Position numbers and translations under genes: made by a program. A DNA stretch of 30,752 bases. Source: CBFDBT01 sp965603115 (GTDB lineage: Bacteria > Pseudomonadota > Alphaproteobacteria > Sphingomonadales > Kordiimonadaceae). The stretch spans positions 1-30,752 of the forward strand of contig CBFDBT010000009.1 of assembly GCA_965603115.1 (NCBI GenBank). Reading direction: 5' to 3'. Of the stretch, positions 16,563 to 24,225 are shown one piece after another. The notes under the pieces were generated by a model. The model ran no database searches, was not told the origin of the DNA, and worked only from the letters and a program-made list of their open reading frames with translations. The first letter of the stretch is position 1. Each line of letters opens with the position of its first letter.

Positions 16563-19500
16563 GGATTGATGGTGAAAATTTCAGGATAAAGAACACCGCT
16601 CCAACCAAGGAGCCATATTATGTGGTTCGCATCTATTTTGATAATGCCAATACTGACTATGTTGAGTTCACATCTCATCCAAATTCTGAGTCATCAGGTG
16701 GCACAGTCATCAGTGATGTTGTAAAAGGAATCTCAGGCGTCTCCCAAAAAATAAACCCAGACCAGGGCAACTCAACCATTGGCGGCTTTTCATTCACGCT
16801 GGTTGACAAAGATGGTGCGATCACAGAAAAGCTCAAGGAAAAGCTAGCCGCTGGAGATGGTATCCGGCTCAAGCGCGTCCAGTGTTATGTTGGATATAAG
16901 GATTTACTGTGGGCTGATTACAATCTTATCCTGACCTATATTATTGATTCTGATCTGTCATACATAAATGGCGAATATAAAATCAAGTGCTCAGACATTC
17001 AACGCATAGTAAGAAATGATATTTTTAACCCTGAGATTACCACGTTAAATAAGTCAATTAATTCGACACAGGATTTTGTCCCGGTGTCTCTATCGGATTT
17101 CACAAAATTTCCAACGGTATTGCATGACTCCAGCTATTCAGACAGGCCCAATGAAGAGGTTGGATACATAATAATTGATGATGAGATCATTTGCTTCTCA
17201 GGGCTATTCACTCACGTTGATGCAGGGCCGTCATTCCAGGTTGTTGAGCGCGGCGCATTAAATACACTGGCTGTAGCGCATGAGGCAGACGCCAGCAAAT
17301 CTGAGGGAAACAGAAAAAAGGTAACTGAGATAATATTCATTGCTGGGCCCGCTCCTAAAGTTGCATATCAATTGTTGACTGGTCATGTGGCTGAAAATAT
17401 ATGCTTACAGTCTGAGGTCTTTGGTACTACCTGGACACCATTGGCGGCGGCTGTTGTGTCTAATGTTGGCGCCTCACCTAATGGAGCATCAACAGCTGAC
17501 AGGATTGATGTTGTGGCATCAAATACAAGTCATTTCGTAACTCAAACAGTGACTGTGACGGCAAGCTCAACATATACCTTTTCTGTGTGGCTAAAAAATG
17601 ATGGTGATAATTTTGCATTCATTGGAATAAATAAGTCATTCACGGATTATGTCGGCGCTGTCGTTGATCTATCGACTGGCAAAATTACGCACACAGTTTC
17701 AGATACATCAACAATAGTTAATGTTGGGGCGGTAAATCATGGGACATGGGTAAGGTTGTTCATATCGGTTGATACCGGTGCATTCACATCTATATTTTTG
17801 AATGTTGGGGCCGCTGGATCAGCTGTACCGGCTGTATATATTGCAGACCGTCCATCATTCTTGGCGGTTGCTGGTGAGGATGTTCTAGCCTGGGGCGCTC
17901 AGCTATCAGAGTCTAACTATTTTGTTCCTTACGTCCAGACCACCACCACGGCCCAGGAAAAGAAAACGCTCCCGGACAACTGGAGTCTGGGCATAGATCA
18001 TGAGTTGGTCAGGCTCGAGAATTACACTCGATTAGATAAGGACTTATGGAATCAGTTTGATGACACTGGCCGCCATGTTCGTTTTTTGGGGCCTGGCAAA
18101 ACTGATGGGAAAAGATTTATTGAAACAGAACTCATGTACTGGATGGCATCATTTATGCCAATCTATTCAAATGGTCAGATAGGGGTCAAGCGACTCTCTC
18201 CAGTATTGTCAAACTCCGGACATACCAAGAGGCTTGATGCTTCAAATATTGTGAAATATACAGCCCTAAAAGATGATTTCAACTCTGTGATAAATCAGAT
18301 CTTTGTTGACTGGAATTATAATTTTATAAAAGATGATTTTACAAAAACCGCTGTCTTATTTGATGCTGACTCAACAATCACGCACAACCCGGCACCTATA
18401 AAAAAGCTAAAACTCAGGGGTATCCACACGGCAACTCACACAGATGAGGACCTGTTGAGTTACTTTGACTCTATGAGGGACAGATACAGTGGCCCACCTA
18501 AGAGGCTCAGCGTCACTGTCATACCATCACTCAACACGCTTGAGGTCGGTGATGTTATTAATGTTGAGCTAGATAAAATACGCGACATCAACGCCCCAAT
18601 TGGTGAGACATTGGATAGAGCTTTTGAGATCCAGCAAGTATCAACTGACTGGATCACTGGTGATGTAAAACTTGATTTGTTTGGCTCATCTCAAAAGGCT
18701 GGCTCTCTGGTCAGGTCCACACTGTCATCAGTATTGGATGATAGTTTCTACACATCATCTGGCGTTGAGCTCTCAACTGTTTTGACTATAGTTGGCAATG
18801 CTGTGACAGTTAGCGGGTCACTGACTGGAGGTGACACCATGGCTGAGGGCGTATATTACTATGACGGCAATCTAATTATCGATGCTGGTGTGACAGTAAC
18901 CATCAGCGAAAATGTAGAGTTAAGAGTCAAGGGGCACTTAACAGTTAATGGAACTATTGATGGGAAAGGTCAAGGTCATGCTGGGTCAGCTGGTTCATCT
19001 GAGGTATCAATTGACTTTTCAAATCTGAATATATACTCAGGTGCTGGAGTAATAGATAACAGGAACCCTGGAATAATCGGATATCTTGGCGCAACCAGTG
19101 CCGGTGGCGGCCTATTCATTGATGCAAGGGGCAACTCAAAACCTATTAATGATGGCCCAGCTGATGCCGCTGCCAATCAATCTGTCAATTATTTCTCTGT
19201 TGTCAATAATTCAACATCATTATCAGGTTCGCCGGTTGATTTAAGAGGCACCTCCGGTGGTGGTGGCCGGGCTATCCTAAGGATGTCATCTGGCTTTGTT
19301 GTTGGCGTGACTGTTGAGGCTAATGGTGGTGCGGGTGGCGCGGGTGGTGCTGGGCTCACCATAGTCAGTCGCGGTGGCTCATTTGGTGTCAATGGTGGCA
19401 TTGATACATCAGGTGATGATGGGGCAGTTGGTGCGTCACATAATTCATTCGCAGGGCAATATCTGCAGCCTGGCTCAGGTGCTGGCGGTGCTCCTGGCGG

Positions 19501-20686
19501 GTTAGTTTGGTTGATCGATGGGAATCAAACGCCTCCAGAGATAGCAACATTCCACACGTCAAATTTAGGTGATTCACCGATACTAGGACAACCAACACAA
19601 TTGATTGGCCCAACCATTCCAGGCTTATATACTGGGCTTTTCACAGGTTATCAATCATATAGTTATGGTAAGTCAGCTTATAGTCTGCAATATATACCTG
19701 AGTCTGCGGTCATTGAGGAGGAGCAAAAAGATAAATTTATTATTGCTGAGGCATTTTTGCAAAGCTGGACAGGTAGAAGATCAGCGGCTCAAGTTCATTT
19801 TAGCGGTGTAACTTTTGGAAATGATTTGCTTGTTGCGGTTGGCTCTAATGTTGGCGGGACGGCCGGTATTATACAAACGTCTAGCGATAGAGGTAATTCA
19901 TGGACGGCTAGGACCGTACCAGGGACAGTCAGCACCATAAGATATGTAACCTATGGCAATGGTTTATTTGTGGCGGTTGGTGCAAAGGATGGAGTTGATG
20001 GGTATATTGCAACGTCTCCCGATGGCATAACATGGACAGAGAGAGCTAATCCTCAAAACCTAAACTTGAACACCATAGCATTTAATGATGGTCTGTTTGT
20101 GGCTGCAGGGGAGTCCAGTTCAGGGGTTCCAATAACATATATTACAACCTCAACGGACGGCATAACATGGGTTGACAGGTCGCCAGCTGTATTTCATGGT
20201 AATTGTAACTCAATAATTTGGGGTGATAACGAGTGGATGATTCTATCCGCTGTTGTTCTAACGTCTCCTGATGGTGTTACATGGTCACAGGTAGGCTCAA
20301 CAAGCGTGAGCTTATACAATGATTTGATTTGGGACGGATCAAACTATGTGGCCGTTCATGAGGCTAGCGTTTATGGGGACGGCGTTTACACATCACCCGA
20401 TGGCGTGACCTGGACAGGACAACCGACTCCACATGATACGCCCCTCACCAGTATTGAATATTCTCAGGGTGTTTATATTGCAACCGGACAGCCCTTTGCA
20501 TCTCAGACAGTTATTTTGACATCCAGAGACGCAATCACTTGGACTAATATTAATTTTCCCTCAAACATCACGAACACATCCATGATTGATGTGACATTTG
20601 CGGACAACTTTTTCATTATTGTTGGCCAAAACGTAGACGCCACATATGGCGGCGCTGTTCTAACATCGGTTAGAATCGATTATTAA
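16559..20686 (+). CDS. Tail hub / receptor-binding protein with CBM-like insert, Gly-rich region and Asp-box propeller
   Basis: The 1375-residue protein is the largest in the window. Residues about 1-275 and 465-720 look like the baseplate hub/J-like core (EEVGYIIIDDEIICFSGLF; later RDRYSGPPKRLSVTVIPSL and TLEVGDVINVELD). Residues about 278-462 are a beta-sandwich CBM-like insert (LQSEVF..TW, then TVTASSTYTFSVWLKNDG). Residues about 760-985 are Gly-rich. The C-terminal part has six Asp-box repeats (S-x-D-x-(G)-x-[TS]-W) near residues 1107, 1151, 1197, 1235, 1278 and 1321, spaced about 38-46 residues, implying a six-bladed beta-propeller. It starts on an ATGA overlap. Confidence 0.85.
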   Translation: MRIDGENFRIKNTAPTKEPYYVVRIYFDNANTDYVEFTSHPNSESSGGTVISDVVKGISGVSQKINPDQGNSTIGGFSFTLVDKDGAITEKLKEKLAAGDGIRLKRVQCYVGYKDLLWADYNLILTYIIDSDLSYINGEYKIKCSDIQRIVRNDIFNPEITTLNKSINSTQDFVPVSLSDFTKFPTVLHDSSYSDRPNEEVGYIIIDDEIICFSGLFTHVDAGPSFQVVERGALNTLAVAHEADASKSEGNRKKVTEIIFIAGPAPKVAYQLLTGHVAENICLQSEVFGTTWTPLAAAVVSNVGASPNGASTADRIDVVASNTSHFVTQTVTVTASSTYTFSVWLKNDGDNFAFIGINKSFTDYVGAVVDLSTGKITHTVSDTSTIVNVGAVNHGTWVRLFISVDTGAFTSIFLNVGAAGSAVPAVYIADRPSFLAVAGEDVLAWGAQLSESNYFVPYVQTTTTAQEKKTLPDNWSLGIDHELVRLENYTRLDKDLWNQFDDTGRHVRFLGPGKTDGKRFIETELMYWMASFMPIYSNGQIGVKRLSPVLSNSGHTKRLDASNIVKYTALKDDFNSVINQIFVDWNYNFIKDDFTKTAVLFDADSTITHNPAPIKKLKLRGIHTATHTDEDLLSYFDSMRDRYSGPPKRLSVTVIPSLNTLEVGDVINVELDKIRDINAPIGETLDRAFEIQQVSTDWITGDVKLDLFGSSQKAGSLVRSTLSSVLDDSFYTSSGVELSTVLTIVGNAVTVSGSLTGGDTMAEGVYYYDGNLIIDAGVTVTISENVELRVKGHLTVNGTIDGKGQGHAGSAGSSEVSIDFSNLNIYSGAGVIDNRNPGIIGYLGATSAGGGLFIDARGNSKPINDGPADAAANQSVNYFSVVNNSTSLSGSPVDLRGTSGGGGRAILRMSSGFVVGVTVEANGGAGGAGGAGLTIVSRGGSFGVNGGIDTSGDDGAVGASHNSFAGQYLQPGSGAGGAPGGLVWLIDGNQTPPEIATFHTSNLGDSPILGQPTQLIGPTIPGLYTGLFTGYQSYSYGKSAYSLQYIPESAVIEEEQKDKFIIAEAFLQSWTGRRSAAQVHFSGVTFGNDLLVAVGSNVGGTAGIIQTSSDRGNSWTARTVPGTVSTIRYVTYGNGLFVAVGAKDGVDGYIATSPDGITWTERANPQNLNLNTIAFNDGLFVAAGESSSGVPITYITTSTDGITWVDRSPAVFHGNCNSIIWGDNEWMILSAVVLTSPDGVTWSQVGSTSVSLYNDLIWDGSNYVAVHEASVYGDGVYTSPDGVTWTGQPTPHDTPLTSIEYSQGVYIATGQPFASQTVILTSRDAITWTNINFPSNITNTSMIDVTFADNFFIIVGQNVDATYGGAVLTSVRIDY

Positions 20687-20704
20687 ATAGATAAAGGGTT
20701 GTTT

Positions 20705-21184
20705 ATGAATATATTAGAGCGTCCATTATCAGCCGGGGCAAAGCATAACAGCCCAAAGCTGATCATCATCCATGCAATGGCCGAATATATCAGAGATCCT
20801 GATCCTGTGATGGCTGTCAACTTTCTATCTGAGTATAAGCTATCAGTCCATAAGCTTGGTTTTCCCAGTGGGGATGTGATGACATGCAGGGATGATGATC
20901 AAGGTGCATATCATGCCAGGGGGTACAATCAGGACTCGCTAGGCTATGAGTTTCTGGTTGAGGGCGACTATGATTACCATGCATTTTTAGATGCCATCAA
21001 AACAAATTACACCACCCCGGAGCAATGGGAGTCAGGCATTGAGATTGTCAGAAACTGGATGGGGTTATACAACATAGACAGTGATCACGTAAAGCGTCAC
21101 AGCGATATAAGTCCAGGGCGCAAGGTTGACCCAGGCACGGGCTTTGATTGGATAGCATTTAAAAAGGAGATTTCAAAGTCATGA
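20705..21184 (+). CDS. Endolysin: N-acetylmuramoyl-L-alanine amidase (Amidase_2)
   Basis: The 159-residue enzyme cuts the bond between MurNAc and the stem peptide of peptidoglycan. PKLIIIHAMAEYI provides the first zinc histidine H23, and the C-terminal HSDISPGRKVDPG provides H132 and D142, the standard Amidase_2 zinc layout. ARGYNQDSLGYEFLV is a core strand region. There is no signal peptide or membrane anchor, so it depends on a holin. ATG 20705 follows AAAGGG; a TTG at 20699 is in frame but less likely. Confidence 0.9.
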   Translation: MNILERPLSAGAKHNSPKLIIIHAMAEYIRDPDPVMAVNFLSEYKLSVHKLGFPSGDVMTCRDDDQGAYHARGYNQDSLGYEFLVEGDYDYHAFLDAIKTNYTTPEQWESGIEIVRNWMGLYNIDSDHVKRHSDISPGRKVDPGTGFDWIAFKKEISKS

Positions 21185-21435
21185 GCGTAAATTCTGATGA
21201 TATAAAAGCCGCACTCCTTGAGGTCTTGCAGGAAAATAGATCGATTGACAATGATACACATGCCACGCATCATGATTTTGTGGCCAATCAAATCCAGAAA
21301 CTTGAGAACAGAGCAAAGATGGTTGAGAAGTTTAAGTTATCATTTATTGGCACAATGGCTGTCGGATTTGCATCTCTCATGGTCTGGATTGGTAAGCTAA
21401 TAGTTGATGCACTAAGCCGCGGGAATCACCCCTAA
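21181..21435 (+). CDS. Holin-like small membrane protein (XhlA-like topology)
   Basis: The 84-residue protein has a helical soluble N-terminal part with heptad character (HDFVANQIQKLENRAKMVEK, residues 31-50) and one transmembrane helix at about 53-75 (FIGTMAVGFASLMVWIGKLI), with a short charged C-tail. This topology resembles XhlA-type lysis proteins. The ATG overlaps the amidase stop (ATGA), so they are coupled, supporting a lysis role. I cannot exclude an antiholin function. Confidence 0.7.
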   Translation: MSVNSDDIKAALLEVLQENRSIDNDTHATHHDFVANQIQKLENRAKMVEKFKLSFIGTMAVGFASLMVWIGKLIVDALSRGNHP

Positions 21436-21444
21436 GGATTAATT

Positions 21445-21801
21445 ATGAAATATTTATTATTACTATCATTATTTGCGCTGGTGGCTGTTAGTTTGTCCGG
21501 GTGCACAGAAGATTTAAAGTTCAGAGTCAGTGCCGATATACCGTCATATGTGATTGAGACAGCTGACTCATTTGAAGGTACGACCGCAGCCGGTGAAGAA
21601 ATCATAGTATTTTACGGCGTAGGGTTTAAAGAGTGTCGACTGGATATTGATGTAGATGGAACCATACTGACCAACTATGTTGTTTATGAGTTTGGCGTTG
21701 ATATTATCACCCTGATTGATGGTGAAAAGGTGGCATGTGTTGACCTTGTTGAGCCTTATGCATCATCAAGAGACGTGAGTAATTTGAGGATTTTGCAGTA
21801 A
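21445..21801 (+). CDS. Lipoprotein of the lysis region
   Basis: The 118-residue protein has a type II signal peptide: basic MK, hydrophobic YLLLLSLFALVAVS and a lipobox LSGC with C20 as lipidation site. Residue +2 is Thr, so sorting to the outer membrane is expected. The mature part is beta-rich and contains C53-type isolated Cys residues (FKECRLDIDVDG, KVACVDLVEP) that may form a disulfide. It may act as an outer-membrane spanin partner or as a moron such as a superinfection-exclusion lipoprotein; the sequence alone does not decide. AAGGA precedes the ATG. Confidence 0.75.
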   Translation: MKYLLLLSLFALVAVSLSGCTEDLKFRVSADIPSYVIETADSFEGTTAAGEEIIVFYGVGFKECRLDIDVDGTILTNYVVYEFGVDIITLIDGEKVACVDLVEPYASSRDVSNLRILQ

Positions 21802-22235
21802 TGAAAGCGCCATACGAGGGATCAATTGAGAGCGCATTCGGTTGGCTGTCAGAACTCACCACCGATGATGATCTATTGGCTAAGCTCAGGCATGAAAAGG
21901 ACAAGCTAAAGCTAGAATTAGATAAGATACTACTCTCAACAAAGACTAATCCCTTTGTAGATGGGTTTGTTAAGATACTAATCGCATTCAGAGATATAAT
22001 TCTCCCTATGCTCAGGCCCGTTGGTGCGTTTTACCTATCAACTAAAGGCGTTGATATGGCTCAGGCAGAGCTCGCGGCTGGTGGGGACATATCGGCCATG
22101 TCAGGCGCATTGTCTGCAGCGTTTCCCGGTTGGATGGGTTCAAGGCATCAAAATAAGAATAAATCAGAAAGTGAGAAAACTAAAAGAGCCAAGATCAAAT
22201 CATCCACTGATTACGATCCTGACTTTGATGATTAA
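21801..22235 (+). CDS. Putative 3TM-type holin (GTA-holin-like)
   Basis: The 144-residue protein begins soluble and charged (KLRHEKDKLKLELDKIL), then has an amphipathic to hydrophobic centre (PFVDGFVKILIAFRDIILPM, then LRPVGAFYLSTKG) and a GALSAAFPGWMGSRHQNK segment. An R(P)V...FYL segment followed by a final WxGSRxxxK motif matches what I recall of GTA_holin_3TM/phage 3TM holins, but hydrophobicity here is low for three full membrane helices. A Lys-rich, acidic-ended tail follows. It starts on a 1-base overlap with the lipoprotein stop. Its stop overlaps the stop of the convergent 47-residue gene. Confidence 0.55.
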   Translation: MKAPYEGSIESAFGWLSELTTDDDLLAKLRHEKDKLKLELDKILLSTKTNPFVDGFVKILIAFRDIILPMLRPVGAFYLSTKGVDMAQAELAAGGDISAMSGALSAAFPGWMGSRHQNKNKSESEKTKRAKIKSSTDYDPDFDD

Positions 22236-22375
22236 TGGCCTGATCCCTCCAGAGTAATTGTGATTTGACCTTGATCAATATCACTCATGTCACATGCTTC
22301 TGCACTGTCTATGCTCATTAAAAATATAAACAGTAATATTGTAAGTAATTGCAACCAATCAAATGATAATTTCAT
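22232..22375 (-). CDS. 47-aa secreted/membrane microprotein
   Basis: This is the last gene of the leftward operon, too short for usual ORF lists. It has a hydrophobic segment (residues about 4-21, FDWLQLLTILLFIFLMS) followed by an AEA-C site, so either a type I signal peptide (cleavage after A27) or a membrane anchor; AEAC is not a good lipobox. The mature part, about 20 residues, is acidic and polar (DMSDIDQGQITITLEG). Its ATG shares bases with the stop of the upstream gene (ATGA), good evidence that it is translated. Its stop codon overlaps the stop of the convergent holin candidate. Role unknown. Confidence 0.72.
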   Translation of the reverse strand: MKLSFDWLQLLTILLFIFLMSIDSAEACDMSDIDQGQITITLEGSGH

Positions 22376-22698
22376 AGTCTTGACCCACATACGAATTGAT
22401 ACCAAGGATCTTTTGTGCCGTCATAGAGCTTGAGCTCTTTACCGTCTACTTTCTTTTTAGCCTTGATTCTGGCTATGTCGATATGTTTAAGCCTCCAGTA
22501 AAATGAGCGGGTACCACCTCTGTGAGTAAGTGGCTCAGTCCTTTTGCCAAGGTGCTTGCTCTTAACAAGCCCGGCAAACATCCATGAAATGCTGCGTTTA
22601 TCATCACCAATGGCGTCAGCTATCGCTTTAATGCTGAACTCCTGGCCAATTGGTTTTTTATTCATCTCATTACGTCCTTTATCAGCCATTCTGGTCAT
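22372..22698 (-). CDS. Small winged-helix-like DNA-binding protein (108 aa)
   Basis: The ATG at 22698 follows AGGAGA by about 6 bases and overlaps the end of the upstream gene by 17 bases. Residues about 20-66 (FSIKAIADAIGDDKRSISWM, then FAGLVKSKHLGKR) look like a helix-turn-helix followed by a wing with RGGTRSFYWRL. The rest is basic. A transcriptional regulator or a DNA-binding accessory of recombination is likely. A longer in-frame start at 22746 would overlap more of the acidic upstream gene and has a weaker signal. Confidence 0.65.
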   Translation of the reverse strand: MTRMADKGRNEMNKKPIGQEFSIKAIADAIGDDKRSISWMFAGLVKSKHLGKRTEPLTHRGGTRSFYWRLKHIDIARIKAKKKVDGKELKLYDGTKDPWYQFVCGSRL

Positions 22699-22840
22699 TG
22701 TCGTTCTCCTGGTCATTGTTGTGTAGGCTTTTACGGTCCTCATCACTGATGATGTTCAGAGTGTCCTCAAGATTCATGGCTGCAAGGTTCTCCCTGTCAG
22801 TCTCCTCCTCAAAGCCCTGCTCTGTCTCTTCTGGCGTCAT
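22682..22840 (-). CDS. Small acidic protein (52 aa)
   Basis: The ATG (residues MTPEETEQGFEEETDRENLA) overlaps the stop of the Lar-like gene (ATGA) and has GAGAGG 7 bases upstream. The protein is highly acidic with an Asn/Asp-rich C-terminus (NNDQENDNDQNG). No domain is recognisable. Acidic phage peptides in early operons often mimic DNA or bind host enzymes, but nothing here shows that. Confidence 0.6.
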   Translation of the reverse strand: MTPEETEQGFEEETDRENLAAMNLEDTLNIISDEDRKSLHNNDQENDNDQNG

Positions 22841-23052
22841 TTTGCTGGCCTCTCTGCTCTGGCATTCCATTTACTTATTGCCATATCATCAGTCCACACA
22901 AGATCATGTCTTATTGCCCCGACTTTCTGCATTCCAAAGCAGCCAAATTTAGTGCATTTTATTTCGGTGGATCTTTTTTTTGTGTACTCATTCCCAACAT
23001 GCACTAGCTTTGCTTCGCTGCCACAAAATGGGCAAGGTTTTAGCTCTTTCAT
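22837..23052 (-). CDS. Lar-like restriction alleviation protein
   Basis: The 71-residue protein opens MKELKPCPFCGSEAKLV, the Lar-family zinc-ribbon motif (C7-x2-C10), has a second pair at C33 and C38 (KCTKFGCFG) and ends MAISKWNARA, the typical Lar W-N-x-R tail. Lar proteins of Rac prophage and phages relieve type I restriction by modulating host modification. It starts on an ATGA overlap with the nuclease gene. Zinc binding is well supported; anti-restriction activity is family inference and many family members are uncharacterised. Confidence 0.8.
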   Translation of the reverse strand: MKELKPCPFCGSEAKLVHVGNEYTKKRSTEIKCTKFGCFGMQKVGAIRHDLVWTDDMAISKWNARAERPAK

Positions 23053-24218
23053 GACTTATGCACTCCAAAACGCTTATCGATTACGGTGCCAATACATTGA
23101 TCAATTAGCTCAAGCCTGGATGCATCTTTTTTATTTGGATAAAGCACATCAATTATATTAGTGACAATAGTCGGTGTGATATCTCCAGCTCTTAATAAGC
23201 CTCTGACAAATGCTGATATTTCCTCATTCTCACAAGAGCACCAATGCTCAGCAATCAGCTTAATGGCATCTTTTTTGAGGACTTTCTTTTGCATCTCACG
23301 ATAACCAACATACCCGGCGTTCATGTGGAATTTGTGATCTTTGGATCTGGCTCTCATGACCTCACCCAGCTGTTTATTGACCGCATGGATGGTTGCAAAG
23401 GATATGGCCGCATTCTCTCCACTGTCTTTATAATAAGTAAGGCATGACTCACAGCCAAGGGTATATTTGCAGCTCAGGCAGCCTGCTCCTGGCCTTGGCT
23501 CGCGTGTTGCATCCATTGCCTTGCAGATCATCAAGCAATCTTTTTCCCATTGCTCAAGGAGTGCAATACCATCATCATCAAGTATGATCACCCGGTCAAA
23601 TGTGGCACCGGTCCTCAGATTAACAACCTCAAGCTTAATGCCCTGCACTTTGTCCCCGTACTTACGATAAGCAACAACAGCCTGACCACGGCGCTGGAGT
23701 GTATCCAGATCATCATCATTTGTCGGCCATGCTGACTTATAATCGCGTACAGCAACAACCTTGAGGCCATACTCCTCATCACCCATAGTCTCAAAGTAGA
23801 GCAAATCCAATATAGCACTATATCGACAATCATCAGCACTCCAGGCACAGGCTTTGCCTTCACTGGTAATACCAAAGCCACCCTCAGCAATTGCGCCCTC
23901 AGGGATCTCATTCCATGACAGCCATCTCAAGGCCAAATCACGGCCCTCAATCGCGTGCATCGGGTTGATTGGTGGCTCAGGCTCTCCACCAAATGAGCGG
24001 CCGGTTGTGATGAGCTCTCTGGCCACTGCATCACCGATGTTTTTTTGACTATCAGGGTCAGATGCCTTTTTCTGTGCCACTACCTCAAGCACTGCATGAG
24101 CAGCAATCCCGGTCTGATAGAAATCAGTATCACATGGGGTTTTATTTTCGTAGTGGCCAAGGGCGGCCGGGCAATTGCCTGAGAACATCCCCGCCAATGT
24201 TGAGCTATATTTTTTCAT
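23049..24218 (-). CDS. RecB/Cas4-like PD-(D/E)XK exonuclease with Fe-S cysteines
   Basis: The 389-residue protein has the layout of the PDDEXK_1 group. H41 with E45 (GIAAHAVLE) resembles the RecB-family His motif. D138 (YSAILDLL), D159 with K161 (VRDYKSA) and Q179-x4-Y184 (GQAVVAY) form the nuclease site. C16, C247, C250, C256 and C259 give the C...C-x2-C-x5-C pattern of AddB/Cas4 4Fe-4S nucleases plus one extra Cys. The probable role is DNA-end processing for phage recombination. GAGG lies 6 bases before the ATG. It is not a CRISPR gene; no array is present. Confidence 0.85.
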   Translation of the reverse strand: MKKYSSTLAGMFSGNCPAALGHYENKTPCDTDFYQTGIAAHAVLEVVAQKKASDPDSQKNIGDAVARELITTGRSFGGEPEPPINPMHAIEGRDLALRWLSWNEIPEGAIAEGGFGITSEGKACAWSADDCRYSAILDLLYFETMGDEEYGLKVVAVRDYKSAWPTNDDDLDTLQRRGQAVVAYRKYGDKVQGIKLEVVNLRTGATFDRVIILDDDGIALLEQWEKDCLMICKAMDATREPRPGAGCLSCKYTLGCESCLTYYKDSGENAAISFATIHAVNKQLGEVMRARSKDHKFHMNAGYVGYREMQKKVLKKDAIKLIAEHWCSCENEEISAFVRGLLRAGDITPTIVTNIIDVLYPNKKDASRLELIDQCIGTVIDKRFGVHKS

Positions 24219-24225
24219 ATGTGCC

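Noticed and set aside
22236..22260. Terminator between the convergent lysis and leftward operons
   Set aside because: No stem with a T-run is visible; the stops simply overlap.
23049..24218. Cas4 of a CRISPR system
   Set aside because: No repeat array or other cas genes are present; fits a phage recombination nuclease.
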